Part shown: piece after piece, positions 29,285 to 37,552 of the stretch
Layout: each line of letters starts with the position of its first letter
How positions within the stretch are numbered: position 1 is the stretch's first letter
The notes under the pieces: generated by a model
What the model saw: only the letters and a program-made list of their open reading frames with translations
Database searches by the model: none
What the model was told of the DNA's origin: nothing
Made by a program: the position numbers and the translations under genes
Assembly (NCBI GenBank): GCA_018817425.1
Contig: JAHITX010000020.1
Location: 17,024 to 81,023 of the forward strand
DNA: 64,000 nucleotides
Origin: Pseudomonadota bacterium
GTDB lineage: Bacteria; Desulfobacterota; Desulfobacteria; Desulfobacterales; RPRI01
Direction of reading: 5' to 3'

Positions 29285-29426
29285 GAGCCACTTTCAAAAC
29301 GTTTCAGTTTGGTCAAGGTCAAGGCGGGTTAAAATTTTAACCGCAGGAATACATGTAGTATTTCGAGGATTAAAATTTTATCCCAACGCAGAGATCGGCC
29401 AAAATGGGACGTTTTGAAACTGGCTC
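29285..29426 (+). repeat. 142-bp hairpin element, copy 4
   Basis: Complete 142-bp copy. Its inner stem is TTTTAA / TTAAAA, a compensated change relative to copies 1-3, and the GGG/CCC closing part also pairs better here. It lies 24 bp upstream of the iron-sulfur flavoprotein start and so must be part of, or close to, its promoter. The flanks TGAC and TCAG show no clear target duplication. Confidence 0.9.
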
Positions 29427-29551
29427 TCAGGTTTATGTTTAAAAAGCCTACACATGGCGGCATATGAAATGCCGCCCTACTATTTATATATATAAAAGAT
29501 AATTTTCAATTTCGGCAATCAGGCTTTATTTACAGATATATTAATAACCGC

Positions 29552-29923
29552 TTACTTTTTAACAGGAATTATTTCAAGCCAATATCCATCCGGATCTTCA
29601 ATGAAATATATTCCCATTTCTTGGTTTTCATAACAGATACAGCCCATTGTTTTATGTTTGTCGTAAGCAGCTTTATAATCATCGGCAACAAATGCGAGAT
29701 GCAGATCATTGTCACCATGGTTGTATGCTTCTTCCCGATCGCTTAACCATGTAAGTTCAATCTGGTAGTTGTTTGCTTCATCAGAAATATACACGAGCTT
29801 AAATTTGCCGTCAGGCTGATCGTAAGTGCGCACTTGGCGTAACCCGAGAGCTTCCTGATAAAAAGCCAGACTTTTCTCAAGATCAAGAACATTAATATTT
29901 GTATGTGCTAATTTGAATTTCAT
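29552..29923 (-). CDS. gloA: Lactoylglutathione lyase / glyoxalase I
   Basis: 123 aa, one VOC-fold unit pair. The metal ligands are at the expected spacing: His7 (LAHTNI), Glu56 (QIELTW), His75 (LHLAFVA) and Glu117 (WLEIIP). The IEDPDGYWLE motif is typical. It isomerises the methylglyoxal hemithioacetal; the thiol used in this organism is unknown. Stand-alone gene. Confidence 0.88.
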   Translation of the reverse strand: MKFKLAHTNINVLDLEKSLAFYQEALGLRQVRTYDQPDGKFKLVYISDEANNYQIELTWLSDREEAYNHGDNDLHLAFVADDYKAAYDKHKTMGCICYENQEMGIYFIEDPDGYWLEIIPVKK

Positions 29924-30029
29924 TTTTAATTCCTCAATCCGGTTAATTAAATACTATTAAAGATCGGGTATTATTGCGGTAGGTAAAGACAAAATTACAA
30001 CCTGCCATTTTATACCAAACAATAAATAG

Positions 30030-30812
30030 TTAAGATCTTGGCCTTTTAGCTCCTTTGTTGGCTCCTCTGTTAGCTCGATCATTCTTCGAATCTTTCTTGT
30101 TTGGCAGGCGCGGTTCTCCACCACCAGGGGGCAGAAGCTTCTTGTCCTCCGAAGCAACCCATACAAAACGCGACTGTGCTTTACTTCCTTTATAGGCCGG
30201 AACCCTGAAACGGCTCACATGAAATCCGCACCACATCAAGAGCCGCTCGAATTTCTTATTCGGCTCGGCCGACCACACAGACAAGCACCCCTGTTCGCTC
30301 AAAGCATGACGGCAGGCCATGATTCCTTCATTGCTGTATAAACGGCGATTACGCGAATCAGTTATTGCACTGGGGCCATTATCTATATCTATCAGAATCG
30401 CATCGAATCTGCTTTTAGAACTTGAGATAAGCTCAACAATATCTCCTGTCTCAATAGTAACCCGTTCGTCCTTCAGCGGATGGTCGTTTAGTTTTCCGAA
30501 ATACTCACGATTCCATTCTACTACAGCGCCCAACAATTCACCCACCAATACATTGGCGTTGGGACTAAGCATATCAAGAGCCTGGCGCAAAGTATAGCCC
30601 ATACCCAGGCCGCCGATTAGTATTCTGGGAGCCTTTTGACCAACCAGATGCGCACAACCCAGTCGCGCCAGCTCCAGTTCCGACTCATTTTGGCGGCTGT
30701 GCATCAAATCATGTCCATTGATATGGATAGAGAAATCCGGACCATGCTGATAAAGCACCATCTCGCCTCCGTCCGGGGTTCTGGTTGTATCTATTTTTAC
30801 TCTTGGGTTCAT
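30030..30812 (-). CDS. Spermidine-synthase-like methyltransferase-fold protein
   Basis: 260 aa. The Rossmann methyltransferase fold has motif I ILIGGLGMGYTL, acidic residue EL at the end of strand 2 and DAILIDIDNGP as the active-site region. The C-terminal ~35 residues are basic and Asn/Lys-rich (NRANRGANKGAKRPRS), perhaps for nucleic acid or membrane contact. The family is often annotated as spermidine synthase-like; true polyamine synthesis is not shown because the SpeE active-site residues are not all evident. Confidence 0.7.
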   Translation of the reverse strand: MNPRVKIDTTRTPDGGEMVLYQHGPDFSIHINGHDLMHSRQNESELELARLGCAHLVGQKAPRILIGGLGMGYTLRQALDMLSPNANVLVGELLGAVVEWNREYFGKLNDHPLKDERVTIETGDIVELISSSKSRFDAILIDIDNGPSAITDSRNRRLYSNEGIMACRHALSEQGCLSVWSAEPNKKFERLLMWCGFHVSRFRVPAYKGSKAQSRFVWVASEDKKLLPPGGGEPRLPNKKDSKNDRANRGANKGAKRPRS

Positions 30813-30979
30813 ATTGAAATCCTATTTTTATATACAGTAATGAGAAGAAACATCAAATAATTAGCGTAATAGCAAAGAGAAAAACGATTTAGAATTCACA
30901 CGCATCTATTCTTGTTCTGATAGCAAATAGTTAAGATCCGACCTTGTCGGCCTCTATACCCTATTGGCTTCTATTTGCT

Positions 30980-31357
30980 TTATTCTGTTTCCAGTTTTTT
31001 TATCATTTTCCGGATTGTTTCGTGTAGTCTTGGTATTTTTTCCTTACAGGTGTAATAGACTGCTTCGGCATTTACATCGGCATAGTGATGAGTGAGAATA
31101 TCTCTCATTCCTTTTGCTTTTTTCCAGTCAACTTCGGGATGTTGAGGCAGGAGAACTCCGCCTGTGATTTTATCCAGATTCTTCAAAGATTCACCTATGA
31201 CAATCATCATCATACAGATAGCATCCAATTTATCAACTCCTGTGAGACTATCCGTGAAGTCTGACACCTTGTGAATAGGCTGAAAGCGGAAAATGATTTT
31301 TTCGGCAGCTTTTTCTATCTGGCTCAAAACTTCTTTAGTAAGTTCCTTGTCATACAT
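30980..31357 (-). CDS. hepT: HepT-like ribonuclease toxin (DUF86)
   Basis: 125 aa from ATG 31357. The all-helical HEPN protein has the RX4HXY motif at Arg85-His90-Tyr92 (RDILTHHY), the active site of HepT RNases. Its start overlaps the mntA stop by 8 nt (ATGTATGA). In MntA/HepT modules the toxin is neutralised by AMPylation near this Tyr by the partner nucleotidyltransferase. The motif appears intact, so unlike the other toxins in this island this pair looks functional. Confidence 0.85.
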   Translation of the reverse strand: MYDKELTKEVLSQIEKAAEKIIFRFQPIHKVSDFTDSLTGVDKLDAICMMMIVIGESLKNLDKITGGVLLPQHPEVDWKKAKGMRDILTHHYADVNAEAVYYTCKEKIPRLHETIRKMIKKLETE

Positions 31358-31640
31358 ATAAAGCATCCTTATCAATCTTTGACTTTAAGAATTGATTCAT
31401 ATTTTCTCTGTAAGTTATGATGTCCACCGACCGGTTAAGCCTTTCCTCAAGGTCACTTTTAATACCGGCGAGTAAGAAAAGATCTGGCTTTGAAATGCGA
31501 ACTACTACATCCACATCGCTGTCTTCACCGGCTTCATCGCGCGAAACAGAGCCAAAAACACCGATCCCCTGAATGCCGTATTGCTTGGCAAATTCTTTTT
31601 TGTAGTTGCGTAAAATTTCGATAATTTCCTTTTTATGCAT
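31350..31640 (-). CDS. mntA: MntA-like minimal nucleotidyltransferase antitoxin
   Basis: 96 aa from ATG 31640, after a CAGGGGAAACTG ribosome-binding stretch. The polymerase-beta-like signature GSX10DXD is complete: Gly30-Ser31 and Asp42/Asp44 in a SDVDVVVRI context. The protein AMPylates its HepT partner in known systems. It is coupled to hepT by overlap. The upstream 150 bp contains the four-box inverted repeat cluster at 31791-31860. Confidence 0.85.
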   Translation of the reverse strand: MHKKEIIEILRNYKKEFAKQYGIQGIGVFGSVSRDEAGEDSDVDVVVRISKPDLFLLAGIKSDLEERLNRSVDIITYRENMNQFLKSKIDKDALYV

Positions 31641-31790
31641 CAGTTTCCCCTGTAGCATTCCAACTCCATATAGTTGAAATACTTTGCTCTGCCTGATAAA
31701 CAATTATAAATTTAACTTTATGATATAATTTGTTTATATTTTATACCAGAAGCCTTCTTCAGGTACAAGCAATATCATAAAAAAATCAAT

Positions 31791-31860
31791 AACATGTCGA
31801 TATAACCTTAATTAATCGACACGTTTTGCCTTCATGTCGCTTACATCGACATGTCGTTTT
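31791..31860. promoter_or_regulatory. Cluster of inverted ACATGTCGAT-type boxes, copy R1
   Basis: The 70-bp stretch holds ACATGTCGAT and ATCGACACGT facing each other 13 bp apart, then CATGTCG and CATCGACATG. The same arrangement, ungapped and roughly 70 percent identical, recurs at 34269-34338. Both copies lie about 150 bp upstream of a minus-strand start (mntA here). It may be an operator, or a conserved 3' flank of the Fic locus whose relic ends here. Confidence 0.5.
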
Positions 31861-32009
31861 GGTTGGGGATGGTTTCTCCAAGTCCTTTTAATTCCGCCAA
31901 TGACCTGCCGACAGAAATTGCCTTCTTGAGAGTTGCTTTGGTTTCAATCTCAGCTTGTGGTGGTAGAAGAGGAAGGTCGTTATAAGGTTTTTCTGGATTA
32001 AAACTCATG
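31842..32009 (-). pseudogene. Relic of a Fic gene 5' end (copy F1)
   Basis: From ATG 32009 the sequence parallels the Fic gene at 35096 (MSFNPEKPYNDL) but has one extra base after the ninth codon, shifting the frame. In the shifted frame it continues LLPPQAEIETKATLKKA and AELKGLGETIPNQN before ending at the R1 box cluster. The upstream ~130 bp (32012-32140) also match the DNA upstream of the intact copy. The Fic core is absent. Confidence 0.7.
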
Positions 32010-32172
32010 AGTTCGGCTCCTGAAAGTCAAATATTTCATATTGCATAAAATCATTCGTGTTATTAATTCCCCAAGGCTTTTGTTTCGTTGATGCGCAATA
32101 AGTTAAAATGTAAAGGACATCCTCAATATAACCCCCTTCCATTACGAAGCTCAATTCGCAAGTAAATTTTTA

Positions 32173-32505
32173 TCAGCCTGCTGATGCCAAACTTTGTGCA
32201 CAGGGGTATCCGCTGGCAATAAGGCACTCTCTTGCAACTGCAGAGAAAGGTTCATCAGCCTTAAGCTTGGACCGCAGCTGTATGGTTTTTTCTTTTATTC
32301 TTGCACGACTGTCTGCGGTGGGTGTTTTTTGGTTCCTTGAGTGTAACAAAACAAGTTCATCAATAATACTTCTACATTTTTTCCACACTTTTTGTCGTCC
32401 TTCTCGTAACTGTACGATGCTATTTAAACCATAGCGTTCGATTGAGATTTTAGCCCGTTCCTTCTCCCAACCCTCAGGTAATTTTATTGTACCCTCCCTC
32501 ATCAC
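32173..32505 (-). CDS. Hypothetical protein following yhcG-1
   Basis: 110 aa, overlapping the stop of the upstream YhcG nuclease gene by 4 nt (ATGA-type junction), so translation is coupled. It is charged and helical (ERAKISIERYGLNSIVQLREGRQKVW; ARIKEKTIQLRSKLKADEPF), with no recognised domain. Either a second MM start or an internal Met is possible. Its coupling to a defence-type nuclease suggests a partner role (inference only). Confidence 0.6.
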   Translation of the reverse strand: MMREGTIKLPEGWEKERAKISIERYGLNSIVQLREGRQKVWKKCRSIIDELVLLHSRNQKTPTADSRARIKEKTIQLRSKLKADEPFSAVARECLIASGYPCAQSLASAG

Positions 32506-33569
32506 ACCCCATCCTCAGTACTTCTACGCTCATATCCTTCTGGCAACTCAACAGCTTCCAACAGCTTCTCGATCTGTTTCGGTTCAGGCAGTTTGCCTTT
32601 CAGATCGGCCGGAAGGCGTTTTACGATGCGATAGGCGGCCACACCGATGGGTTTGTTGCTTTCTTTAAGAGCGTATTCCACAATAGTGCGTTTTTTTTCT
32701 CGGCAGAGAATCATACCAATGGAGGGGTTTTCATCTGGCATTCGGACGCGGTCATCCAGGGCTGCCAGATAAAACTGCATCTTGCCAACATGTTCAGGTT
32801 TGAATTCGCTGATTTTGAGTTCTATGGCCACGAGACATTTAAGGGTGCGGTGATATAATAGAAGATCGATAAAAAACTCTTCACCATCAATCTCCAGCCT
32901 GTACTGACTGCCCATGAAGGCAAACATGCCGCCCATTTCGCGCAGAAAGTGTTCGACACGGGCAATAATGGCGCGTTCAAGCTCCCTCTCGCTGTGTTCT
33001 TCTCCAAGCTCCATAAAGTCAAAGGTGTATTCATCGCGAACCGCCAGCTTGGCCTGGTTTCTTATGGGTTCGGGTAGGTTTTTATCGAAATTGGTCTGGC
33101 CTAACAGAGTCTTTTCATAAGTCTGGTCCTGGATGCGAAGAGCCAGGACACTCTTGGTCCAGCCGAATTTACTGACCATGCGAATATAGTATTCACGTTC
33201 CAAAGGATCTTTACAGCGTTGAAAAATAACAAGATTATGTGACCATCCGATTTGTGCAACCAATGGTTGCACTTTTGGTAAATCGCGGTATGCCAGATAG
33301 AATTCCCGCATGTAGAAAATATTTCGCCGGGAAAAGCCGTTCATACCGGGAAATTCCTTTTGTAGGTCGAAAGCCAGACGCTCCACTACGGACTTTCCCC
33401 AGCTTATCTCCTGTTGGCGATGAATAATGATACGGCCAATATCCCAATAAAGGGTGATAAGTTCCCTATTGACGACCTTGAGTGCTTCATATTGGGCCGT
33501 TCGCACCCTGGTTTTGATTTCGTCCAGAGTTTTGGAATAATTTACGGGTAAAGAATCTTTCTTTGCCAT
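32502..33569 (-). CDS. YhcG family PDDEXK nuclease (DUF1016), first copy
   Basis: 355 aa. The N-terminal DUF1016_N helical domain (LITLYWDIGRIIIHRQQE; NLVIFQRCKDPLEREYYI) precedes a C-terminal PD-(D/E)XK domain: EFFIDLLLYHRTLKCLVAIELK, with the D...ExK triad, then KMQFYLAALDD. These nucleases are enriched near restriction-modification genes; their target is not established. The ATG lies 2 nt after a 29-codon relic of the Fic 5' end (F2). A second, divergent copy is inside the type I operon. Confidence 0.85.
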   Translation of the reverse strand: MAKKDSLPVNYSKTLDEIKTRVRTAQYEALKVVNRELITLYWDIGRIIIHRQQEISWGKSVVERLAFDLQKEFPGMNGFSRRNIFYMREFYLAYRDLPKVQPLVAQIGWSHNLVIFQRCKDPLEREYYIRMVSKFGWTKSVLALRIQDQTYEKTLLGQTNFDKNLPEPIRNQAKLAVRDEYTFDFMELGEEHSERELERAIIARVEHFLREMGGMFAFMGSQYRLEIDGEEFFIDLLLYHRTLKCLVAIELKISEFKPEHVGKMQFYLAALDDRVRMPDENPSIGMILCREKKRTIVEYALKESNKPIGVAAYRIVKRLPADLKGKLPEPKQIEKLLEAVELPEGYERRSTEDGV

Positions 33570-33571
33570 AA

Positions 33572-33661
33572 TCAGTTTGTTTCTCCCAATAGCTTTACCA
33601 ACTCCGCCTTTGGCGGCAAAAGAGGAAGATCGTTATAAGGTTTTTCCGGATTAAAACTCAT
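33572..33661 (-). pseudogene. Relic of a Fic gene 5' end (copy F2), forming a 29-aa leader frame
   Basis: ATG 33661 encodes MSFNPEKPYNDLPLLPPKAE, matching the Fic start, then LVKLLGETN and TGA at 33572. The stop is 2 nt before the yhcG-1 ATG (TGATTATG), so ribosomes finishing this frame could reinitiate on yhcG-1. About 55 bp upstream also match the Fic gene upstream region. It is a deletion derivative that now serves, at least positionally, as a leader. Confidence 0.65.
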
Positions 33662-33715
33662 AAGCACGGCTCCTGAAAGTCAAATATTTCACATTACATA
33701 AAATCATCGGCGTTA

Positions 33716-34123
33716 TTACTTCTTAATTGAATTGTAATCTGGTTTATATAATATGTTATCTTTTTTAAATTTTATTTTTGAGCCTTTTTGCAAAATGAAT
33801 ACCGGAGGCAAGGATGTAACCACCTCCCCTATAAAAACATTATTTTCTTTCATAATTATTTTTAAATCAAGGTAACCACTTTCATATTTAACTTCATTAT
33901 CAATTGGTTCAGATATTGCAAAAAATGCTCTCGTACTATAAATATTGCCTACTACAATTTCAAAGTTTCGATTGAAACTTGACAGTTTCGGTATTAATTT
34001 CAACAACTCTTTTGGGTAGTAATTCTTTGCCTTAGCTTTGCTTAAATCAAAGATGTGGTATCTGTTTTTTATCAGATCTACTTGGAATAAATTTGGTATA
34101 GATTTTTTTCGATTGTCTTCCAT
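33716..34123 (-). CDS. Hypothetical protein
   Basis: 135 aa from ATG 34123 (GGTGAT upstream); a longer frame to 34222 has a poor N-terminus. It is beta-rich, with no Cys and no membrane segment (FEIVVGNIYSTRAFFAISEPI; VFIGEVVTSLPPVFILQKG). No family is recognised. Its start lies about 146 bp downstream of box cluster R2, the same spacing as mntA from R1. Confidence 0.55.
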   Translation of the reverse strand: MEDNRKKSIPNLFQVDLIKNRYHIFDLSKAKAKNYYPKELLKLIPKLSSFNRNFEIVVGNIYSTRAFFAISEPIDNEVKYESGYLDLKIIMKENNVFIGEVVTSLPPVFILQKGSKIKFKKDNILYKPDYNSIKK

Positions 34124-34268
34124 TATAATATCACCCACGATTAATACTGATAAGTAAAGCCAATACTTCCGAATATGTTTGCGTTGGATCAATGAAGTAT
34201 TGGTAAAAATCCATAGTTTCAAGTTAACAAGTTAAGAGCGTTCCGCTCTCCCGACATTATATACAAAT

Positions 34269-34338
34269 AACGTGTACATAAAATTAAATAATTTGGACAC
34301 GTTTTATTGTCATATCCACAACATGGACATGTTATTTT
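34269..34338. promoter_or_regulatory. Cluster of inverted ACATGTCGAT-type boxes, copy R2
   Basis: Second copy of the four-box arrangement: ACGTGTACAT, GGACACGT, then ACATGGACATGT, aligned without gaps to R1 over 70 bp. It lies between the Fic stop and the start of the 135-aa gene. Candidate operator or 3' flank of the Fic unit. Confidence 0.45.
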
Positions 34339-34359
34339 GAGAGAATCTTAAATATGCAC

Positions 34360-34414
34360 TGCACTAGTGCACATTTTTCTAATATGCACTGATTCTACCA
34401 ATATCAGTGCATAT
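34360..34414. repeat. Palindrome and hairpin at the Fic gene 3' end
   Basis: A perfect 12-bp palindrome TGCACTAGTGCA (34360-34371) is followed by a hairpin with 12-bp perfect arms ATATGCACTGAT / ATCAGTGCATAT (34382-34393 and 34403-34414). The Fic stop codon lies in the right arm. There is no T-run for a classic terminator. The shared TGCACT core suggests a protein-binding site or RNA 3' structure. Confidence 0.55.
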
Positions 34415-35096
34415 CAGAAAAGGTCTTAAACAAATCATACAGTGCGGTATTTATATAAAAAACATCCCGTCCGACCTTTTCTTTTTTTAAAATATTAATT
34501 GATTCAAGTTGGTTAAGATATCTTCCGGCTACATTGCGGGAGGCAATATTCTTTCCCACCAAATGGTCTATTCTCGTATATACATTGGTAAAAAGTATTT
34601 CCACAAGTTCATGGGAATATACTTTTGGCAGTTTGTTTTGTATAGATTTACGGACATTTTCCATGGGCGTCACAATCTCTTTACTTAACCCCAAAGTGAA
34701 ACAGGCTGTTTTTTCGACAGCCGTAAGCATAAAGCATATCCACTCTTCCCAACTATTTTCAGTAGTTACCTTTCTGAGCAACCTATAATAATCGGCTTTA
34801 TGCTGAATAATATAACGGCTTAAATACAAAAGAGGTTCTGAAAGCAATCCTTTCATCACCAGATAGAGAACATTTATAATTCGTCCGGTTCTTCCGTTCC
34901 CGTCATAAAAAGGATGAATTGATTCAAACTGATAATGAATAATGGCTTTGTCGGGCAGAAGTTCGGCATATCCTCTCAGCTCCGCAAGGAATTGGCTGGC
35001 GGCAACCAGCTTTGTTAACACAGCTTTGGTTTCAATCTCCGCCTTTGGCGGCAAATAAGGAAGATCATTATAAGGTTTTTCCGGATCAAAACTCAT
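34404..35096 (-). CDS. Fic family protein with apparent internal deletion
   Basis: 230 aa, compared with about 370 aa for this subfamily. The N-terminus MSFDPEKPYNDLPYLPPKAE and AELRGYAELLPD runs straight into HYQFESIHPFYDGNGRTGR, the intact AMPylation motif (HPFxDGNGRxGR). The C-terminal winged-helix part is present (GRDVFYINTALYDLF). The missing ~140 residues normally include the inhibitory helix (S/TxxxE(G/N)) and part of the Fic core. The product may be deregulated or simply unstable. It lies between radC-2 and the hypothetical 135-aa gene. Confidence 0.8.
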   Translation of the reverse strand: MSFDPEKPYNDLPYLPPKAEIETKAVLTKLVAASQFLAELRGYAELLPDKAIIHYQFESIHPFYDGNGRTGRIINVLYLVMKGLLSEPLLYLSRYIIQHKADYYRLLRKVTTENSWEEWICFMLTAVEKTACFTLGLSKEIVTPMENVRKSIQNKLPKVYSHELVEILFTNVYTRIDHLVGKNIASRNVAGRYLNQLESINILKKEKVGRDVFYINTALYDLFKTFSDMH

Positions 35097-35230
35097 AAGC
35101 CCAGCTCCTGAATATCAAATATTTCATTTTGCATAAAAGCATTGGCGTTCTGACTTCCCTAAGGAGTATGTCTCGTTGATATGCAATGACTTTAAATGTA
35201 AAGGGCATTCCCAATATATACCTTAGTTTT

Positions 35231-35890
35231 TTATATTCCATTTGTTTCTGCGAAAGAATAATATCCTTTTGTATTAAAGATAATATGGTCTAAAAGGTTC
35301 AAACCTAAAATAGTAGCGGCATCTTTCAGTCTCTTTGTAATCTGTATATCTTCAGAACTTGGCATTAATTCTCCATTCGGGTGATTATGTGCCACTATAA
35401 CAGCGGAAGCCCGTTCTGCTATCACATCAGCAAATACTTCTCTGGGATGAACATGTGTTTTATTTACAAGACCGATACTTACAACCCTTACATTCATAAC
35501 TTCATTTGCACCGTTTATAGAAACACAAATAAAATGCTCCTGTTTCCTGTCTCCGTAATGCCGGATGAGCGGAAGAATGTCTGCGGGAAATTTTATTTTC
35601 AATCCTTCCGGTTTTATTCGTCTGCGGACAAATTCGAATGCCGCAGAAATGGCAGTTGCTTTGGCTTCACCAATGCCGTCAATTTCAATGATATCTTTTG
35701 CCTGAAACTCCAGACCTTTTTCATCAATGATTTTTACGATCTTTTTCGATAGCGAAAGTACATCATCTTTTTGGGTGCCTTTGCCAAGGATAATTGCAAG
35801 CAGTTCCTGGTCAGAAAGAAACCCGGCTCCTTTTTCAAGGAGCTTTTCGCGGGGGCGTTCGTTTTGGGGAAGATCTTTTATTTTTTTCAT
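35231..35890 (-). CDS. radC: RadC family protein, second copy
   Basis: 219 aa. The HhH region has IIEIDGIGEAKATAI and the JAMM motif is complete (PREVF with its Glu; VAHNHPNGELMPSSED). It differs clearly from the chromosomal RadC at 5238-5990 and lacks that protein's N-terminal extension. RadC-like JAMM proteins recur on mobile and defence islands; the function is unknown. Its start lies 16 bp beyond a block of CAGTGGGCAGT-type repeats. Confidence 0.88.
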   Translation of the reverse strand: MKKIKDLPQNERPREKLLEKGAGFLSDQELLAIILGKGTQKDDVLSLSKKIVKIIDEKGLEFQAKDIIEIDGIGEAKATAISAAFEFVRRRIKPEGLKIKFPADILPLIRHYGDRKQEHFICVSINGANEVMNVRVVSIGLVNKTHVHPREVFADVIAERASAVIVAHNHPNGELMPSSEDIQITKRLKDAATILGLNLLDHIIFNTKGYYSFAETNGI

Positions 35891-35894
35891 GGTT

Positions 35895-35957
35895 CAGTTC
35901 TCAGTAAGCAGTGGGCAGTGGGTAGTTTGCAGTGAGCAGTGCGCAGTGGGCAGTTGA
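35895..35957. repeat. CAGTGGGCAGT-type degenerate tandem repeats
   Basis: Tandem, degenerate 10-11-bp units of the type GCAGTGGGCAGT upstream of radC-2. Related units occur in coding sequence at 35990-36015, 37465-37545, 37570-37675 and 38815-38870. This block lies just downstream of the hsdS stop. Confidence 0.7.
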
Positions 35958-35968
35958 TGGAATAGTAT

Positions 35969-37552
35969 TCATCGTTGCAACCTCTTTTTTCTGCCGACTG
36001 CTGACTGCCGACTATCTACTTCTTTTTTTATCCGTTCCAACAGTTTTTCTGCGGGTTCGTCGTTGGGATCTTGCGGAACCAGTTCGCCACGGAAGGCTTT
36101 GGCAAGGACAGATTGAGAGAGCTTGTCCACTCGTGCTTTGGCTTTTTGGTTATGCTTTTCCAGTTTATCGGCAAGGGCAAAGAGTTTGTCCACCTGACGG
36201 ACGATTTCTTTTTGTTCTTTGAGGGGCGGGAGTACAAAATCAAGCTCTTTTACACGCTGGCAGTTAAGTGCTTTGGGGCCTGAACCACTGCCAACGCTTC
36301 TATTCCGTTCATATTGCATGAATAACCAGTTAAAGAGGTATTCAGGTAAAACCAACCCATGATTTATCACAATGGCAGCAACATTTTGATTGCAAGTACT
36401 TTCAATATCAAGAATTGCCGATTGTCCTCTTGTTTTCCCTTCGCCAATCATAGCAAGAAGCACGGTGCCTTTAGGTAGCAATTTAACAGAAGAATTATCA
36501 AACCCTGATTTTGTTATTTTTTCACGTGTATCTGTTATCCTTGAATTAGCTACCTCACCAGAGCTAACCCAATGGATATTGCCGGCCCAATAATTTTTAA
36601 CTTTACGAGATGGTGTGCTACCATTATATACATTGCCAATATTGTTTATTTCACAATATCTCCAAGTTTCAGGAAATTCATAGTCACTTCCTTTGTTTTG
36701 TAATCGAATTTCGCCTTCTTGATAATTCTTTTCAACAGCATTCAATTCCCGTTTGTTTTCTGCATTGGAGACTCTAAAATCTTTTATCCTCTCCAACAAT
36801 ATCTCCGCACTTTCAACATCGGTATTCTCCTCCCGCCACTTCTCGGTCAGTTTCCCGCTAACCGCGGCAGTGAGCACCGACTGGCGGAAGCGTTTGATTA
36901 TCGCCGGAACCTTATCCAGCCGCGCTTTTACCGAATCAATACGGGGCATGATTTTGTCCAACTTGGCGACAATGCGTTTTTGTTCGTTGATGGGTGGAAG
37001 AGGGATATCGATGTCGTTAAAATGAGTGGTCTTTATGTTATTGATATTTGTTCCGGTAGCCAATTCAGAAATTTTATTTCTATAATAATGGGTTTGAAAA
37101 AAATAAGGAAATATTTCAATATTAAGAGAGGAAACCGGTCTTAATACACCACAAAATGCTCCAAAGGTACCTTCCCATTTTTCTAAAATTGGAGCTGTTT
37201 TACCAACGACTTTTTTACTACCGCTTGACATTGCTATTACAACATCACCTTTTTGGAGGAATTGCTTTTTATTAACAATGGCTTTAGGTACATATTGTAA
37301 CTCATTATGGTTTATTGAACCATTAATATTATTTGCTCTTAATAAGGGCACATAATTCTCATTCATTTCAAAACGCATATCGTTTTTATTATATGAGACT
37401 CCTCTAATATGCTCACATATCGCACTTATAGCAATTTCTATCCACCCCTTCGGAAGCGTCTCACGCTTGTCAGTGCGCAATCCACAGTCCGCAGTATCCA
37501 GTTTTTCACTGCCCACTGCCCACTGCCTACTGCCCACTAATTCCCCGCTCAT
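35969..37552 (-). CDS. hsdS: Type I restriction-modification specificity subunit HsdS
   Basis: 527 aa with two target-recognition domains. TRD1 begins LPKGWIEIAISAICEHI and ends at the conserved helix LPPINEQKRIVAKLDKI; TRD2 begins FPETWRYCEINNIG and ends LPPLKEQKEIVRQVDKLF. Both ends carry repeat-derived peptide: VGSRQWAVGSEKLDTADCG at the N-terminus and KEVDSRQSAVGRKK at the C-terminus. These come from the CAGTGGGCAGT repeat family, so the native ends have probably been extended. The start overlaps the yhcG-2 stop by 4 nt. Confidence 0.92.
   Translation of the reverse strand: MSGELVGSRQWAVGSEKLDTADCGLRTDKRETLPKGWIEIAISAICEHIRGVSYNKNDMRFEMNENYVPLLRANNINGSINHNELQYVPKAIVNKKQFLQKGDVVIAMSSGSKKVVGKTAPILEKWEGTFGAFCGVLRPVSSLNIEIFPYFFQTHYYRNKISELATGTNINNIKTTHFNDIDIPLPPINEQKRIVAKLDKIMPRIDSVKARLDKVPAIIKRFRQSVLTAAVSGKLTEKWREENTDVESAEILLERIKDFRVSNAENKRELNAVEKNYQEGEIRLQNKGSDYEFPETWRYCEINNIGNVYNGSTPSRKVKNYWAGNIHWVSSGEVANSRITDTREKITKSGFDNSSVKLLPKGTVLLAMIGEGKTRGQSAILDIESTCNQNVAAIVINHGLVLPEYLFNWLFMQYERNRSVGSGSGPKALNCQRVKELDFVLPPLKEQKEIVRQVDKLFALADKLEKHNQKAKARVDKLSQSVLAKAFRGELVPQDPNDEPAEKLLERIKKEVDSRQSAVGRKKRLQR
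37465..37545. repeat. CAGTGGGCAGT-type repeat block within the hsdS 5' end
   Basis: About 80 bp of the degenerate ACTGCCCACTGCC units encode residues of the HsdS N-terminus (GSEKLDTADCGLRTD). A homologous longer module encodes GSEKIDTADSELQTD at the yhcG-2 3' end (37570-37675). Confidence 0.7.

Noticed and set aside
29262..29297. N-terminal extension of the iron-sulfur flavoprotein into repeat copy 4
   Set aside because: The GGAGGT site and flavodoxin start at 29261 define the natural start.
30020..30950. Shared GATCTTAACTATTT string at 30020-30036 and 30925-30940 (minus strand)
   Set aside because: Noted at the end of the spermidine-synthase-like gene and in the next intergenic gap; about 15 bp only, too short to call a repeat family.
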